DNA of 64,000 nucleotides from the NCBI RefSeq assembly GCF_000018145.1, contig NC_009952.1, forward strand, positions 1,798,001 to 1,862,000, in the 5' to 3' direction. The notes under the pieces were generated by a model. It saw nothing but the letters and a program-made list of their open reading frames with translations. It was not told the origin of the DNA and ran no database searches. Position 1 is the first letter of the stretch, and each line of letters begins with the position of its first letter. Shown here piece by piece: positions 9,000 through 16,842 of this stretch. The translations under genes and the position numbers were made by a program. Source of the DNA: Dinoroseobacter shibae DFL 12 = DSM 16493 (GTDB lineage: Bacteria > Pseudomonadota > Alphaproteobacteria > Rhodobacterales > Rhodobacteraceae).

Positions 9000-10001
9000 A
9001 TGACGATTACAGTTGGAATCAACGGATTTGGCCGCATCGGTCGCTGCACCCTGGCGCATATCGCGGAAAGCGCGCGCAACGATGTGCAGGTGGTCAAGAT
9101 CAACGCCACGGGTCCGATCGAAACGAATGCGCATCTGCTCAAGTATGACAGCATCCATGGCCGGTTCGGCGGCACGGTCACGGTGGATGGCGACCACATG
9201 GACCTGGGCCGCGGACCGATGAAGGTGTTCTCCACCTATGATCCGACGGAGCTGGACTGGTCCGGGGTGGACGTGGTGCTGGAATGCTCGGGCAAGTTCA
9301 ACGCCCGCGACAAGGCGGCGGTCCATCTGGACCACGGCGCCAAGCGTGTGCTGGTCTCCGCCCCTGCCAAGAACGCCGACAAGACCATCGTCTACGGGGT
9401 GAACCACCGCAGCCTGACCAAGGACGATCACGTGGTCTCCAACGCCTCCTGCACCACCAACGGGCTGGCCCCGCTGGCCAAGGTCCTCAACGACGCGATC
9501 GGGATCGAGCGTGGCATCATGACCACGATCCACAGCTATACCGGAGATCAGCCGACGCTGGACCGGCGGCATTCCGACCTGTACCGCGCTCGCGCTGCGG
9601 CCATGGCGATGATCCCCACCTCCACCGGGGCGGCGAAGGCCATCGGCGAGGTGATCCCCGAACTCGCCGGCAAGCTCGACGGCACCGCCCTGCGGGTGCC
9701 CACGCCGAACGTCTCGGCGGTGGACCTGACCTTCGAGGCGGGCAAGGATGTGACCGTCGAGGACGTGAACGAGATCGTGCGCGAGGCGGCCCAGGGCCAT
9801 ATGGGCGCGGTTCTGGCCTATGACCCGGAGCCGAAGGTGTCGATCGACTTCAACCACACCACCCATTCCTCGATCTTTGCACCGGACCAGACAAAGGTTA
9901 TCGGGGGACGGACCGTGCGGGTTCTGGCATGGTACGACAATGAATGGGGCTTCTCTTGCCGCATGGCGGACACCGCCGCGGCCATCGGACGCCTGATCTG
10001 A
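9000..10001 (+). CDS. gap: Glyceraldehyde-3-phosphate dehydrogenase, GapB-like (probably NADP-preferring)
   Basis: A 333-residue class I GAPDH interconverting glyceraldehyde-3-phosphate and 1,3-bisphosphoglycerate. Catalytic Cys151 is in SNASCTTN and His178 in TTIHSYTGDQPT. At the nucleotide-specificity position the protein reads KINATG (Ala36), whereas the next gene reads AINDLG (Asp36). That Asp binds the adenine ribose of NAD; its loss is seen in NADP-using gluconeogenic GapB of Bacillus, so NADP use is inferred. The ATG at 9000 is preferred over GTG at 8991 because AGGAG at 8986-8990 is correctly spaced for it. Confidence 0.93.
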   Translation: MTITVGINGFGRIGRCTLAHIAESARNDVQVVKINATGPIETNAHLLKYDSIHGRFGGTVTVDGDHMDLGRGPMKVFSTYDPTELDWSGVDVVLECSGKFNARDKAAVHLDHGAKRVLVSAPAKNADKTIVYGVNHRSLTKDDHVVSNASCTTNGLAPLAKVLNDAIGIERGIMTTIHSYTGDQPTLDRRHSDLYRARAAAMAMIPTSTGAAKAIGEVIPELAGKLDGTALRVPTPNVSAVDLTFEAGKDVTVEDVNEIVREAAQGHMGAVLAYDPEPKVSIDFNHTTHSSIFAPDQTKVIGGRTVRVLAWYDNEWGFSCRMADTAAAIGRLI

Positions 10002-10048
10002 CGCACGTCCCGCTGCGGCGCGCGTCGCCGCAGGGAGTGTTGACTCAC

Positions 10049-10192
10049 GTGACAACCAAGATCGCCATCTGGCTGGGCGTGCTCTTGATCGGGGCCGCCC
10101 TTTTTGACGTCCTGGCCCGCGACAGCACCGCGCTGATCGCTCTGGGCCGGCGGCTGATCGAGGTGATCGACTGGATGCGCTTCTGGGGATGA
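10049..10192 (+). CDS. Small single-pass membrane protein between the gap genes
   Basis: A 47-residue protein starting with GTG: a short polar N-terminus (VTTK), one membrane helix (IAIWLGVLLIGAALFDVLA, about 5-23), and an amphipathic C-terminal helix ending DWMRFWG. GGGAG at 10033-10037 lies 11 bases upstream. It lies between the two GAPDH genes on the same strand, 47 bases after the first. No family is recognised; codon use fits the neighbours, so it is probably real, perhaps a small membrane regulator. Confidence 0.6.
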   Translation: MTTKIAIWLGVLLIGAALFDVLARDSTALIALGRRLIEVIDWMRFWG

Positions 10193-10244
10193 GCCCGGTA
10201 TCACACCCGGGCTGATTTCCGCGCGGCGGCTTGTTTTCGAAGAA

Positions 10245-10258
10245 TGTTAGCGATAACG
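10245..10258. promoter_or_regulatory. LacI-type operator-like palindrome upstream of gap (second copy)
   Basis: TGTTAGCGATAACG contains GTTAGCGATAAC, differing at one base from the perfect palindrome GTTAGCGCTAAC found upstream of edd. It ends 50 bases before the second gap start, where a repressor or activator of LacI type could act. Confidence 0.55.
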
Positions 10259-10308
10259 TCGCGCCAAAGCCGCAGGGTGCGGCGGGAATGAAAGAGCGAG
10301 GGGCGCAG

Positions 10309-11310
10309 ATGACTGTGCAAGTGGCAATCAATGGGTTCGGCCGGATCGGTCGTAATGTCCTGCGGGCGATTCTCGAAACTGAGGATAGCGGGCTGGAGGT
10401 CGTGGCGATCAACGATCTGGGCCCGGTGGAAACCAATGCGCATCTGTTGCGCTACGATTCGATCCATGGCCGCTTCCCCGGGACGGTCACCGTGTCCGGC
10501 GACACGATCGATGTGGGGCGTGGCCCGATCAAGGTCACCGCGATCCGCAATCCCGAGGACCTGCCCTGGTCCCATGTGGATATCGTGCTGGAATGCACCG
10601 GTATCTTCACCGCCCGCGACAAGGCTGCCCTGCACCTCAAGAACGGCGCCAAACGTGTGCTCGTGTCGGCCCCGGCGGCCGGTGCGGACAACACCATCGT
10701 CTACGGGGTGAACCACAAGAGCCTGTCGGGCTCGGACATCGTGGTCTCGAACGCCTCCTGCACCACCAACTGCCTGGCGCCCGTCGCCTCGGTGTTGCAA
10801 GAGGCCGTGGGCATCGTGAAGGGGTTCATGACCACCATTCACAGCTACACAGGCGACCAGCCGACGCTGGACACGATGCACAAGGATCTCTACCGCGCAC
10901 GGGCGGCGGCGATGAACATGATCCCGACCTCCACCGGGGCGGCACGGGCCGTGGGCCTGGTGCTGCCGGAGCTGAACGGCAAGCTCGACGGGGTGGCAAT
11001 CCGGGTGCCGACGCCGAACGTGTCGGTCGTCGACCTGACCTTCAAAGCCGCGCGCGAGACCTCGGTCCAAGAGATCAACGCGGCGATCCATGCGGCCGGC
11101 GAAGGACGGCTTGCGGGGGTTCTCGGCGTGACCGACGAGAAGCTCGTGTCGATGGATTTCAACCACGACGCCCATTCGTCGATCTTCGCCACGGACCAGA
11201 CCAAGGTGCTGGAAGGCACCATGTGCCGGGTGCTGAGCTGGTATGACAACGAGTGGGGCTTCTCGAACCGGATGGTCGACACCGCCCGGGAGATGGGCAA
11301 GTTCCTCTGA
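10309..11310 (+). CDS. gap: Glyceraldehyde-3-phosphate dehydrogenase, NAD-type
   Basis: A 333-residue class I GAPDH with catalytic Cys151 in SNASCTTNCLAP and the His in TTIHSYTGDQPT. Asp36 in AINDLG is retained, the mark of NAD-dependent glycolytic enzymes. It is roughly two-thirds identical by eye to the preceding GAPDH and aligns without gaps in the N-terminal half, so the pair arose by duplication or both descend from an old paralogy. The start at 10309 (MTVQVAINGFGRIG) is preferred because it matches the family start; the frame is open 78 bases further upstream. Confidence 0.95.
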   Translation: MTVQVAINGFGRIGRNVLRAILETEDSGLEVVAINDLGPVETNAHLLRYDSIHGRFPGTVTVSGDTIDVGRGPIKVTAIRNPEDLPWSHVDIVLECTGIFTARDKAALHLKNGAKRVLVSAPAAGADNTIVYGVNHKSLSGSDIVVSNASCTTNCLAPVASVLQEAVGIVKGFMTTIHSYTGDQPTLDTMHKDLYRARAAAMNMIPTSTGAARAVGLVLPELNGKLDGVAIRVPTPNVSVVDLTFKAARETSVQEINAAIHAAGEGRLAGVLGVTDEKLVSMDFNHDAHSSIFATDQTKVLEGTMCRVLSWYDNEWGFSNRMVDTAREMGKFL

Positions 11311-11313
11311 CGC

Positions 11314-11916
11314 CTAGGGGGTGAAGACGGGGATGTGCGGCGCGGCGTCGGGCGGGAGGATCCCGCCCAGGCGCGGATCGTCGAACACCTCCACCTCCTG
11401 CCGCACCGGCACGAAGCCTGCGCGGCGATAGAAGGCCACCGCCCCTGGGTGATCGAGGGTGCAGGTATGCACATGCATCCGGGTGATGGGACGCGTCCAG
11501 GCGCGGGTCAGCGCGATGTTCATCAGGTAGCGCCCTGCCCCACGCCCGACCCACGCGGGCACGAGGCCCAGGAAGGCCAACTCACAAGCGCCGGTCTCGC
11601 GGAAATCGAGCTCCAGCAGACCGACCACCGCCGCACCGTCGCGCAGATAGAAAAGCTCCACCGCGTCGTCGTTCAGGATCGCGGCCAGTGCTGCGTCATC
11701 GAGCAGGAGCCGCGAGCACCAGAGCCATTCGCGCCCGCCGACATCGAGGAAAACCTGCCGGTACTGCGCCAGATCAGGCGCGCGGACCCTTCCCAGAACC
11801 AGCGATGGCAGCTCCGGCACCGGCGCGGGATCGGGGCGCGCGGTCATTTCCAGATGCGTGACGATAGTGGCCACCTTGCCCGGGGGCACCGGGCTGAACC
11901 CGTCGACTTGCTGCAT
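11314..11916 (-). CDS. GNAT family N-acetyltransferase
   Basis: A protein of about 200 residues of the Gcn5-related acetyltransferase fold. The acetyl-CoA binding motif A is visible as LVPAWVGRGAGRYLMN (R/Q-x-x-G-x-G/A type), preceded by the strand GLLELDFRETGACELAFLG and followed by VHTCTLDHPGAVAFYRRAGF, which is motif B. The substrate cannot be named. The ATG at 11916 is chosen for a GAGG six bases upstream; 11922 and GTG 11928 are alternatives. It converges with the second gap gene, with three bases between stops. Confidence 0.85.
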   Translation of the reverse strand: MQQVDGFSPVPPGKVATIVTHLEMTARPDPAPVPELPSLVLGRVRAPDLAQYRQVFLDVGGREWLWCSRLLLDDAALAAILNDDAVELFYLRDGAAVVGLLELDFRETGACELAFLGLVPAWVGRGAGRYLMNIALTRAWTRPITRMHVHTCTLDHPGAVAFYRRAGFVPVRQEVEVFDDPRLGGILPPDAAPHIPVFTP

Positions 11917-12030
11917 TTGCATCCTCACTCAAGCTACGCGGCCCACTCTTCAGGACCATTGCATATTCCGCATAGCGGCTCGACCGCAATGCAGGTTGTT
12001 CTGCGCCGCAGCATTCCCCATCTTGGCCTT

Positions 12031-12042
12031 GTGAGCGCTAAC
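12031..12042. promoter_or_regulatory. LacI-type operator-like palindrome upstream of the DUF1127-like gene
   Basis: GTGAGCGCTAAC differs at one base from the palindrome GTTAGCGCTAAC seen upstream of edd. It lies 47 bases before the ATG at 12090. Confidence 0.4.
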
Positions 12043-12089
12043 GATGCCCACGCAAACGCAACCAGACCATATCTCCAAGGAGTGTCCCA

Positions 12090-12254
12090 ATGACCAGCAT
12101 TCTGAACACGATCCGCTCCGCCACCGCCAAGCGGATTGCCTATGTCCGCACGGTTTCGGAGATTCAAGCCATGCCGTGGGAAGTCGCCCATGATCTGGAT
12201 ATCGATCGTACCAAGGCCCGGGAAATCGCCCGTAAAACCGTCTACGGCTACTGA
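12090..12254 (+). CDS. DUF1127-like small protein
   Basis: A 54-residue protein beginning MTSILNTIRSATAKRIAYVR. The second half, RTVSEIQAMPWEVAHDLDID and then REIARKTVYGY, follows the DUF1127 pattern (R-T-x-x-E-L-x-x-L-x-x-x-x-L-x-D-I-G-I-x-R-x-x-I). Some alphaproteobacterial members of that family bind RNA, but this is not established here. AAGGAG lies eight bases before the ATG. Its last seven bases overlap the end of the convergent coaD gene. A LacI-type palindrome lies upstream. Confidence 0.75.
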   Translation: MTSILNTIRSATAKRIAYVRTVSEIQAMPWEVAHDLDIDRTKAREIARKTVYGY

Positions 12255-12763
12255 GCCGCGTTCATCTGCGGTGGGCCGAACCGGTCCACCAAGGCAGCCC
12301 TGACCTGCGATGTCACGAAGGGCGTGACATCGCCTCCGAGCCGGGCGATCTCCTTGACCAGTTTCGAGGCGATCGCTTGATGCTCGGCCTCCGCCATCAG
12401 GAAGACGGTTTCGATGGAATCGTCGAGACGGCGGTTCATTCCCACCATCTGGAACTCGTACTCGAAATCCGCCACCGCCCGCAGGCCCCGGATGATCATC
12501 GAGGCGCCCACATCCCGGGCGCAGTCGATCAGCAGGTTCTCGAACGGATGGGCGACGATCTCGGTTCCCGTCTCGGCCGACACGGCGGCGCATTCCGCCT
12601 CCAGCATCGCAACCCGTTCTTCCAGGGAAAACAGGGGCCCCTTGTCGCGATTGATCGCAACCCCGATCACCAGCCGATCCACGAGGGTCGACGCGCGCCG
12701 GATAATGTCGAGGTGACCGAGCGTGACCGGGTCGAAGGTTCCGGGGTACAGTCCGATGCGCAT
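12248..12763 (-). CDS. coaD: Phosphopantetheine adenylyltransferase
   Basis: A 171-residue cytoplasmic enzyme of the penultimate step of coenzyme A synthesis (4'-phosphopantetheine + ATP to dephospho-CoA). It opens MRIGLYPGTFDPVTLGHLDI, with the nucleotidyltransferase motif T/HxGH seen as TLGH. The further motif IIRGLRAVADFEYE is diagnostic of CoaD. The ATG at 12763 is preferred over 12769 because AAGGAG directly abuts the earlier ATG but is six bases from the chosen one. The C-terminus is convergent with and overlaps the DUF1127-like gene by seven bases. Confidence 0.96.
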   Translation of the reverse strand: MRIGLYPGTFDPVTLGHLDIIRRASTLVDRLVIGVAINRDKGPLFSLEERVAMLEAECAAVSAETGTEIVAHPFENLLIDCARDVGASMIIRGLRAVADFEYEFQMVGMNRRLDDSIETVFLMAEAEHQAIASKLVKEIARLGGDVTPFVTSQVRAALVDRFGPPQMNAAQ

Positions 12764-12851
12764 GGGCATCTCCTTGGGGCTACGGCGCGACAAAACCGGA
12801 TATCGGTCCGGAGTTCAAGCAGGCCGGGGCAAGACAGGAGGTGTCGCGGGG

Positions 12852-13286
12852 TCAGAACCCCATGATCATCCCTTCGAGCGCCTCTTTTTCCATGCTGACT
12901 TCCTGCAGCCGCGCCTTGACCGCGTCGCCCAGGGTGATCAGGCCGATCATTTCGCCGTCCTGAACCACGGGCATGTGGCGGAAGCGTCCTTCGGTCATCT
13001 GCATCAGCACCTTGTCGGCGCTTTCATCCGGGCCGCAGGTGACAAGATCCCGTGTCATCATGTTGCCAACGGTCTCGGTCAGGCAGCCTGCCCCGCGCAC
13101 CCCCACCTCGCGCACGATATCGCGCTCGGACAGGATCCCGTCGGCGGTCTTGCCGTTGGAAGAGACGACCACGCTCCCGATCTTGCGCAGCGAGAGCACC
13201 TTGGCGGCGTCCGCGACGCTGGCGTCCGGACCGATCGTCACCACCTCCGCGCTCGCCTTCGACTTCAGGATCTGATGCACCAGCAT
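12852..13286 (-). CDS. CBS domain pair protein
   Basis: A 144-residue protein consisting of two CBS repeats: about 8-65 (VVTIGPDASVADAAKVLS ... GILSERDIVREV) and about 75-130 (MTRDLVTCGPDESADKVL ... HMPVVQDGEMIGLITLGD). Stand-alone CBS pairs usually bind adenosyl ligands and act as sensors. No other domain is fused. The ATG at 13286 follows GGAGGAG. It has the same strand as coaD, about 90 bases upstream; a shared function is not evident. Confidence 0.92.
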   Translation of the reverse strand: MLVHQILKSKASAEVVTIGPDASVADAAKVLSLRKIGSVVVSSNGKTADGILSERDIVREVGVRGAGCLTETVGNMMTRDLVTCGPDESADKVLMQMTEGRFRHMPVVQDGEMIGLITLGDAVKARLQEVSMEKEALEGMIMGF

Positions 13287-13338
13287 GGGGTCTCCTCCGA
13301 TTGACTGGATCAAAAGTCGCCGGGTGCAGGGCCTTCTG

Positions 13339-14232
13339 TCAAGCGTCACGCTCCAGCCGGGCCAGTTCGTCGCGAAAAAACTCGTTGAAAATCCGGGTGA
13401 AGCGGCGCAGACGTACGACTTTTTGGTCATCCGCGTGGCGCACGATGTAAAAGCTGCGGCGCAGGGCGAAATCGGTCCGCAGCACCCGGGTCAGGTCCGG
13501 CGCCGCGGGAAGGGCGAAATCATGCACCACGCCGAGGCCGAGCCCCGCCCGCAACAGGTTGAGCTGCACCGCCACGGAATTGGACGCCACCGCCGCCCGG
13601 TCGAGGCCGAGCTCGGTCAGATAGTCGAGCTCTCGGTCGAAGACCATGTCCGGGATGTAACCGACGATCCGGTGGGCGGCGATATCGGCCCGCGTGGCCA
13701 CCGGCAGGCGCGCCAGCAGGTCGCGGTGCCCGGCCAGATGCAGGTGGTAATCGGCAAGCTTCTGCACCGTCAGGCGCCCGGTTTCGGGCGGGGAGACGGT
13801 GATCGCCAGATCCGCCTCGCGTTTGCTGAGGTTGATGACCCGCGGCAGGGCGATGATCTGCAACTCCAGCGCCGGATGGGCGTCGAGCATGCGGGCGCAG
13901 ACGCTGGGCAGCAGGTAGTTGGCGCAGCCATCGGGCGCGCCGATCCGGACCGGTCCGCTGAGGTCCTCGGTGGTCCCGGCCAGCGCATCGCCCGCGGCGC
14001 GGGCGGCTTGCTCGGCGGCCTCCGCATGGGGCAGGTAGCGCGCCCCTGCATCGCTCAGCTGGTAGCCTTGCGGGGATTTGAGGAACAGCGCCTCGCCCAC
14101 AACCTCCTCCAGCCGGGCGATGCGGCGGCCCACCGTGGCCGGGTCAAGCCGCAAGGTCCGCGCGGCCGCCGTCAGCCCCTCCCCCCGGGCCACATGCAGG
14201 AAAACGCGCAGGTCGTCCCAGTTCAGATCCAT
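13339..14232 (-). CDS. LysR family transcriptional regulator, divergent from mmsA
   Basis: A 297-residue regulator. The N-terminal winged helix-turn-helix (about 5-62) reads WDDLRVFLHVARGEGLTAAA then LRLDPATVGRRIARLEE. A linker helix and the periplasmic-binding-like effector domain (about 90-290) follow. It is divergent from mmsA with 99 bases between starts, the usual placement for a LysR regulator and its target, so control of methylmalonate-semialdehyde dehydrogenase is inferred. The effector is unknown. Confidence 0.9.
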   Translation of the reverse strand: MDLNWDDLRVFLHVARGEGLTAAARTLRLDPATVGRRIARLEEVVGEALFLKSPQGYQLSDAGARYLPHAEAAEQAARAAGDALAGTTEDLSGPVRIGAPDGCANYLLPSVCARMLDAHPALELQIIALPRVINLSKREADLAITVSPPETGRLTVQKLADYHLHLAGHRDLLARLPVATRADIAAHRIVGYIPDMVFDRELDYLTELGLDRAAVASNSVAVQLNLLRAGLGLGVVHDFALPAAPDLTRVLRTDFALRRSFYIVRHADDQKVVRLRRFTRIFNEFFRDELARLERDA

Positions 14233-14331
14233 CCCTACCCTTGCGTTTTTGCAAAACTCTTTTGGCAGACTGCTCCTTTTCCCGGCAAAAATGCAAGGCT
14301 AAGGTGAGCCCGAGCAATCAGGGAGAGTTCC

Positions 14332-15831
14332 ATGGAAGAGTTGAGCCATTTCATCAACGGCAAGCGCGTGGCAGGCACGTCGGGCCGGTTCGCGGATGTC
14401 ATGAACCCGGCCACGGGCGAGGTGCAGGCCAGGGTGCCACTTGCGTCGCCCGAAGAGCTGGACGCCGCTGTGGCCGCCGCGGCCGCAGCACAGCCCGCCT
14501 GGGCCGCCACCAATCCCCAGCGCCGCGCGCGGGTGCTGATGGAATTCGTGCGCCTGTTGAACCGAGACATGGACAAGCTGGCCGAGGCCCTGAGCCGCGA
14601 GCATGGCAAGACCCTGCCCGATGCCAAGGGCGACGTGGTGCGCGGGCTGGAGGTGGTCGAGTTCTGCATCGGCGCGCCCCATCTTCTGAAGGGCGAATTC
14701 ACCGACAGCGCGGGTCCGGGCATCGACATGTATTCCATGCGCCAGGCCTTGGGCGTGGTGGCAGGGATCACCCCGTTCAACTTCCCCGCCATGATCCCGA
14801 TGTGGAAGATGGCCCCCGCCCTGGCCTGCGGCAACGCCTTTATCCTCAAGCCGTCGGAGCGCGATCCGTCCGTGCCGCTGATGCTGGCCGAGCTCATGAC
14901 CGAGGCCGGGCTGCCCGACGGGCTGCTGCAGGTGATCAACGGCGACAAGGGCGCGGTGGATGCGATCCTCGACAATGACACGATCCAGGCGATCGGCTTC
15001 GTCGGCTCCACCCCGATCGCGGAATACATCTATTCCCGCGGCTGTGCCAACGGCAAGCGCGTACAGTGTTTCGGGGGGGCCAAGAACCACATGATCATCA
15101 TGCCGGACGCCGATCTCGACCAGGCGGCGGACGCGCTGGTCGGCGCAGGCTACGGGGCTGCGGGCGAGCGGTGCATGGCGATCTCGGTCGCGGTGCCCGT
15201 CGGCGAAGAGACCGCGGACCGGCTGATCGAGAAGCTGGTGCCGCGGGTCGAGGCGCTGAAGGTCGGGCCCTATACCTCGGGCACGGATGTCGATTACGGC
15301 CCCGTGGTGACCGCCGCGGCCAAGGCCAATATCGAGCGGCTGGTGCAATCCGGCGTCGATCAGGGCGCCAAGCTGGTGGTGGACGGGCGGGACTTCTCGC
15401 TGCAGGGCTATGAAAACGGGTTCTTCGTCGGCCCGCACCTGTTCGACAATGTCTCCAAAGAAATGGACATCTATCGGACCGAGATTTTCGGCCCCGTTCT
15501 GTGCACCGTGCGCGCCAAATCCTACGAGGAAGCCCTCGGTCTGGCGATGGACCACGAATACGGCAACGGCACCGCGATCTTCACCCGCGACGGGGACGCG
15601 GCGCGCGACTTCGCCAACCGCATCAATATCGGTATGGTGGGGATCAACGTGCCGATCCCGGTGCCGCTGGCCTACCACACCTTCGGCGGCTGGAAGAAGT
15701 CCGGATTCGGCGACCTGAACCAGCACGGGCCAGACGCGTTCCGGTTCTATACGCGGACCAAGACCGTCACCGCCCGCTGGCCCTCGGGCATCAAGGAAGG
15801 CGGAGAATTCTCGATCCCCGTGATGGAGTGA
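14332..15831 (+). CDS. mmsA: CoA-acylating methylmalonate-semialdehyde dehydrogenase
   Basis: A 499-residue aldehyde dehydrogenase family enzyme oxidising methylmalonate semialdehyde to propionyl-CoA (also malonate semialdehyde to acetyl-CoA), the last step of valine breakdown and part of inositol breakdown. NAD-binding segment GITPFNFPAMIPMWKMAPAL and catalytic Cys281 in GAAGERCMA match MmsA; the glutamate used by ordinary ALDHs is replaced in the segment QCFGGAKNH, as expected for the CoA-acylating class. A bidirectional terminator follows. Other valine-pathway genes lie 2-5 kb downstream on the same strand. Confidence 0.96.
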   Translation: MEELSHFINGKRVAGTSGRFADVMNPATGEVQARVPLASPEELDAAVAAAAAAQPAWAATNPQRRARVLMEFVRLLNRDMDKLAEALSREHGKTLPDAKGDVVRGLEVVEFCIGAPHLLKGEFTDSAGPGIDMYSMRQALGVVAGITPFNFPAMIPMWKMAPALACGNAFILKPSERDPSVPLMLAELMTEAGLPDGLLQVINGDKGAVDAILDNDTIQAIGFVGSTPIAEYIYSRGCANGKRVQCFGGAKNHMIIMPDADLDQAADALVGAGYGAAGERCMAISVAVPVGEETADRLIEKLVPRVEALKVGPYTSGTDVDYGPVVTAAAKANIERLVQSGVDQGAKLVVDGRDFSLQGYENGFFVGPHLFDNVSKEMDIYRTEIFGPVLCTVRAKSYEEALGLAMDHEYGNGTAIFTRDGDAARDFANRINIGMVGINVPIPVPLAYHTFGGWKKSGFGDLNQHGPDAFRFYTRTKTVTARWPSGIKEGGEFSIPVME

Positions 15832-15851
15832 GGTGCCCCCTCACCGCCAAC

Positions 15852-15881
15852 AAAAAAGGCAGCCCAAAGGCTGCCTTTTTT
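15852..15881. terminator. Bidirectional terminator between mmsA and the sorting-tail protein gene
   Basis: A stem GGCAGCC (15858-15864) / GGCTGCC (15869-15875) is flanked by an A run on the left and a T run on the right, so it can end transcription from either side. The converging genes end at 15831 and 15903. Confidence 0.9.
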
Positions 15882-15902
15882 CATTTCAGGGTGTGCGTCG
15901 GC

Positions 15903-16532
15903 TCAGGACTTGCGGAATTTCCGCATGGCGCCGAGGCCACCGACACCTGCGAGCAGCAGCCAGCCCGCTGCCGGCAGGGGAATGGGGGTCGCTTCGGTAA
16001 TGTAGCTCGCGGTCAGTTGCACGGTGCCACCGAACCCGGCGCCCGGCGTCAGGGTCCCGAATTCGAACAATGGGCCGCGATTAAATTCCGTATCGGACAG
16101 CGTGAGCTCCAGCACGCCATCACCGAACGGGCCGAAGAACACCGTCTGTGTGCCGCCCCAGGTGACCCGGCCGACCGAACTGAGCGACCCGCCGAAGACG
16201 AAACCGTCGGTCTCGCCGCTCACCGTGCCCGTAAAGGGCGGCGGCGGCGCGGTAAAGTCGAATGCGACAAAGATGTCCTGTGCGGTCGTATCCTCGGGGA
16301 AGGAAAGCGCTTCCTCTTCCGTCCAGATATCGAACAAGTCGAATGTGGTGCTGTCCCCGAGGCTGAGGGTGAAGCTCACGGGTCCGGGGTTTGGCGCTAC
16401 ATTGACGACCAGGCCGGGGTCTGAAAACGCCGGGCCGCTGACATCGAAGGTGCCCGTAAAGGTCACCGCATGGGCGACCGCAGTGGAAAGGGCGACTGCT
16501 GCGCCCGCTGCGGCCAAGGTTTTTAACGACAT
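15903..16532 (-). CDS. Secreted protein with VPLPA-type C-terminal sorting signal (1)
   Basis: A 209-residue exported protein. A signal peptide covers about 1-22 ([17 protein letters not shown]), then a beta-rich, acidic body of low similarity to anything I recognise. The C-terminus is the tripartite PEP-CTERM-like tail: IPLPAAG, a hydrophobic helix ([13 protein letters not shown]), and the basic end RKFRKS. Such tails are processed by exosortases and the proteins reach the surface or matrix. No exosortase gene is in this window. The 5' untranslated region contains a perfect 8-bp hairpin. Confidence 0.85.
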
Positions 16533-16570
16533 GTTACTCTCACAAATGAGGTTAAGCTCCGTTAATTATT

Positions 16571-16589
16571 ACCACGAGTTGCTCGTGGT
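16571..16589. promoter_or_regulatory. Short perfect hairpin upstream of sorting-tail protein gene 1
   Basis: ACCACGAG (16571-16578) and CTCGTGGT (16582-16589) form a perfect inverted repeat with loop TTG, 39 bases before the minus-strand ATG at 16532. It lies in an A+T-rich patch. It may be an operator or a leader hairpin; which cannot be told. Confidence 0.4.
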
Positions 16590-16842
16590 TCCAAATCAAT
16601 TGCTGGAAATCAGGTTGGCGCGTGTTTCCTCGGAGGCGTATTTTTCGGCGATGTGCCTCAAACCGTTCAAGGCAGCGACAAAAACGCCTCCCAGCGATGG
16701 GGCTGTCCGGTGCAGGCCCGTGGCGCGGACGGTCCGGTGCCATGCGCGGCCCATGGGGATCGGCGTGCTTGATTCGCGCCCCGGTTTGCGTGTTCAGTGG
16801 CGAGCAAGCCGTGTCCAAGTCTGTTCCGGAGCCCGCCCGCCC
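16590..16842. other. Intergenic region between divergent genes
   Basis: No gene is supported. The frame of the downstream ligase stays open far upstream but shows no start with a ribosome binding site and loses family similarity before 16843. It is presumed to hold promoters for both flanking genes. Confidence 0.4.
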
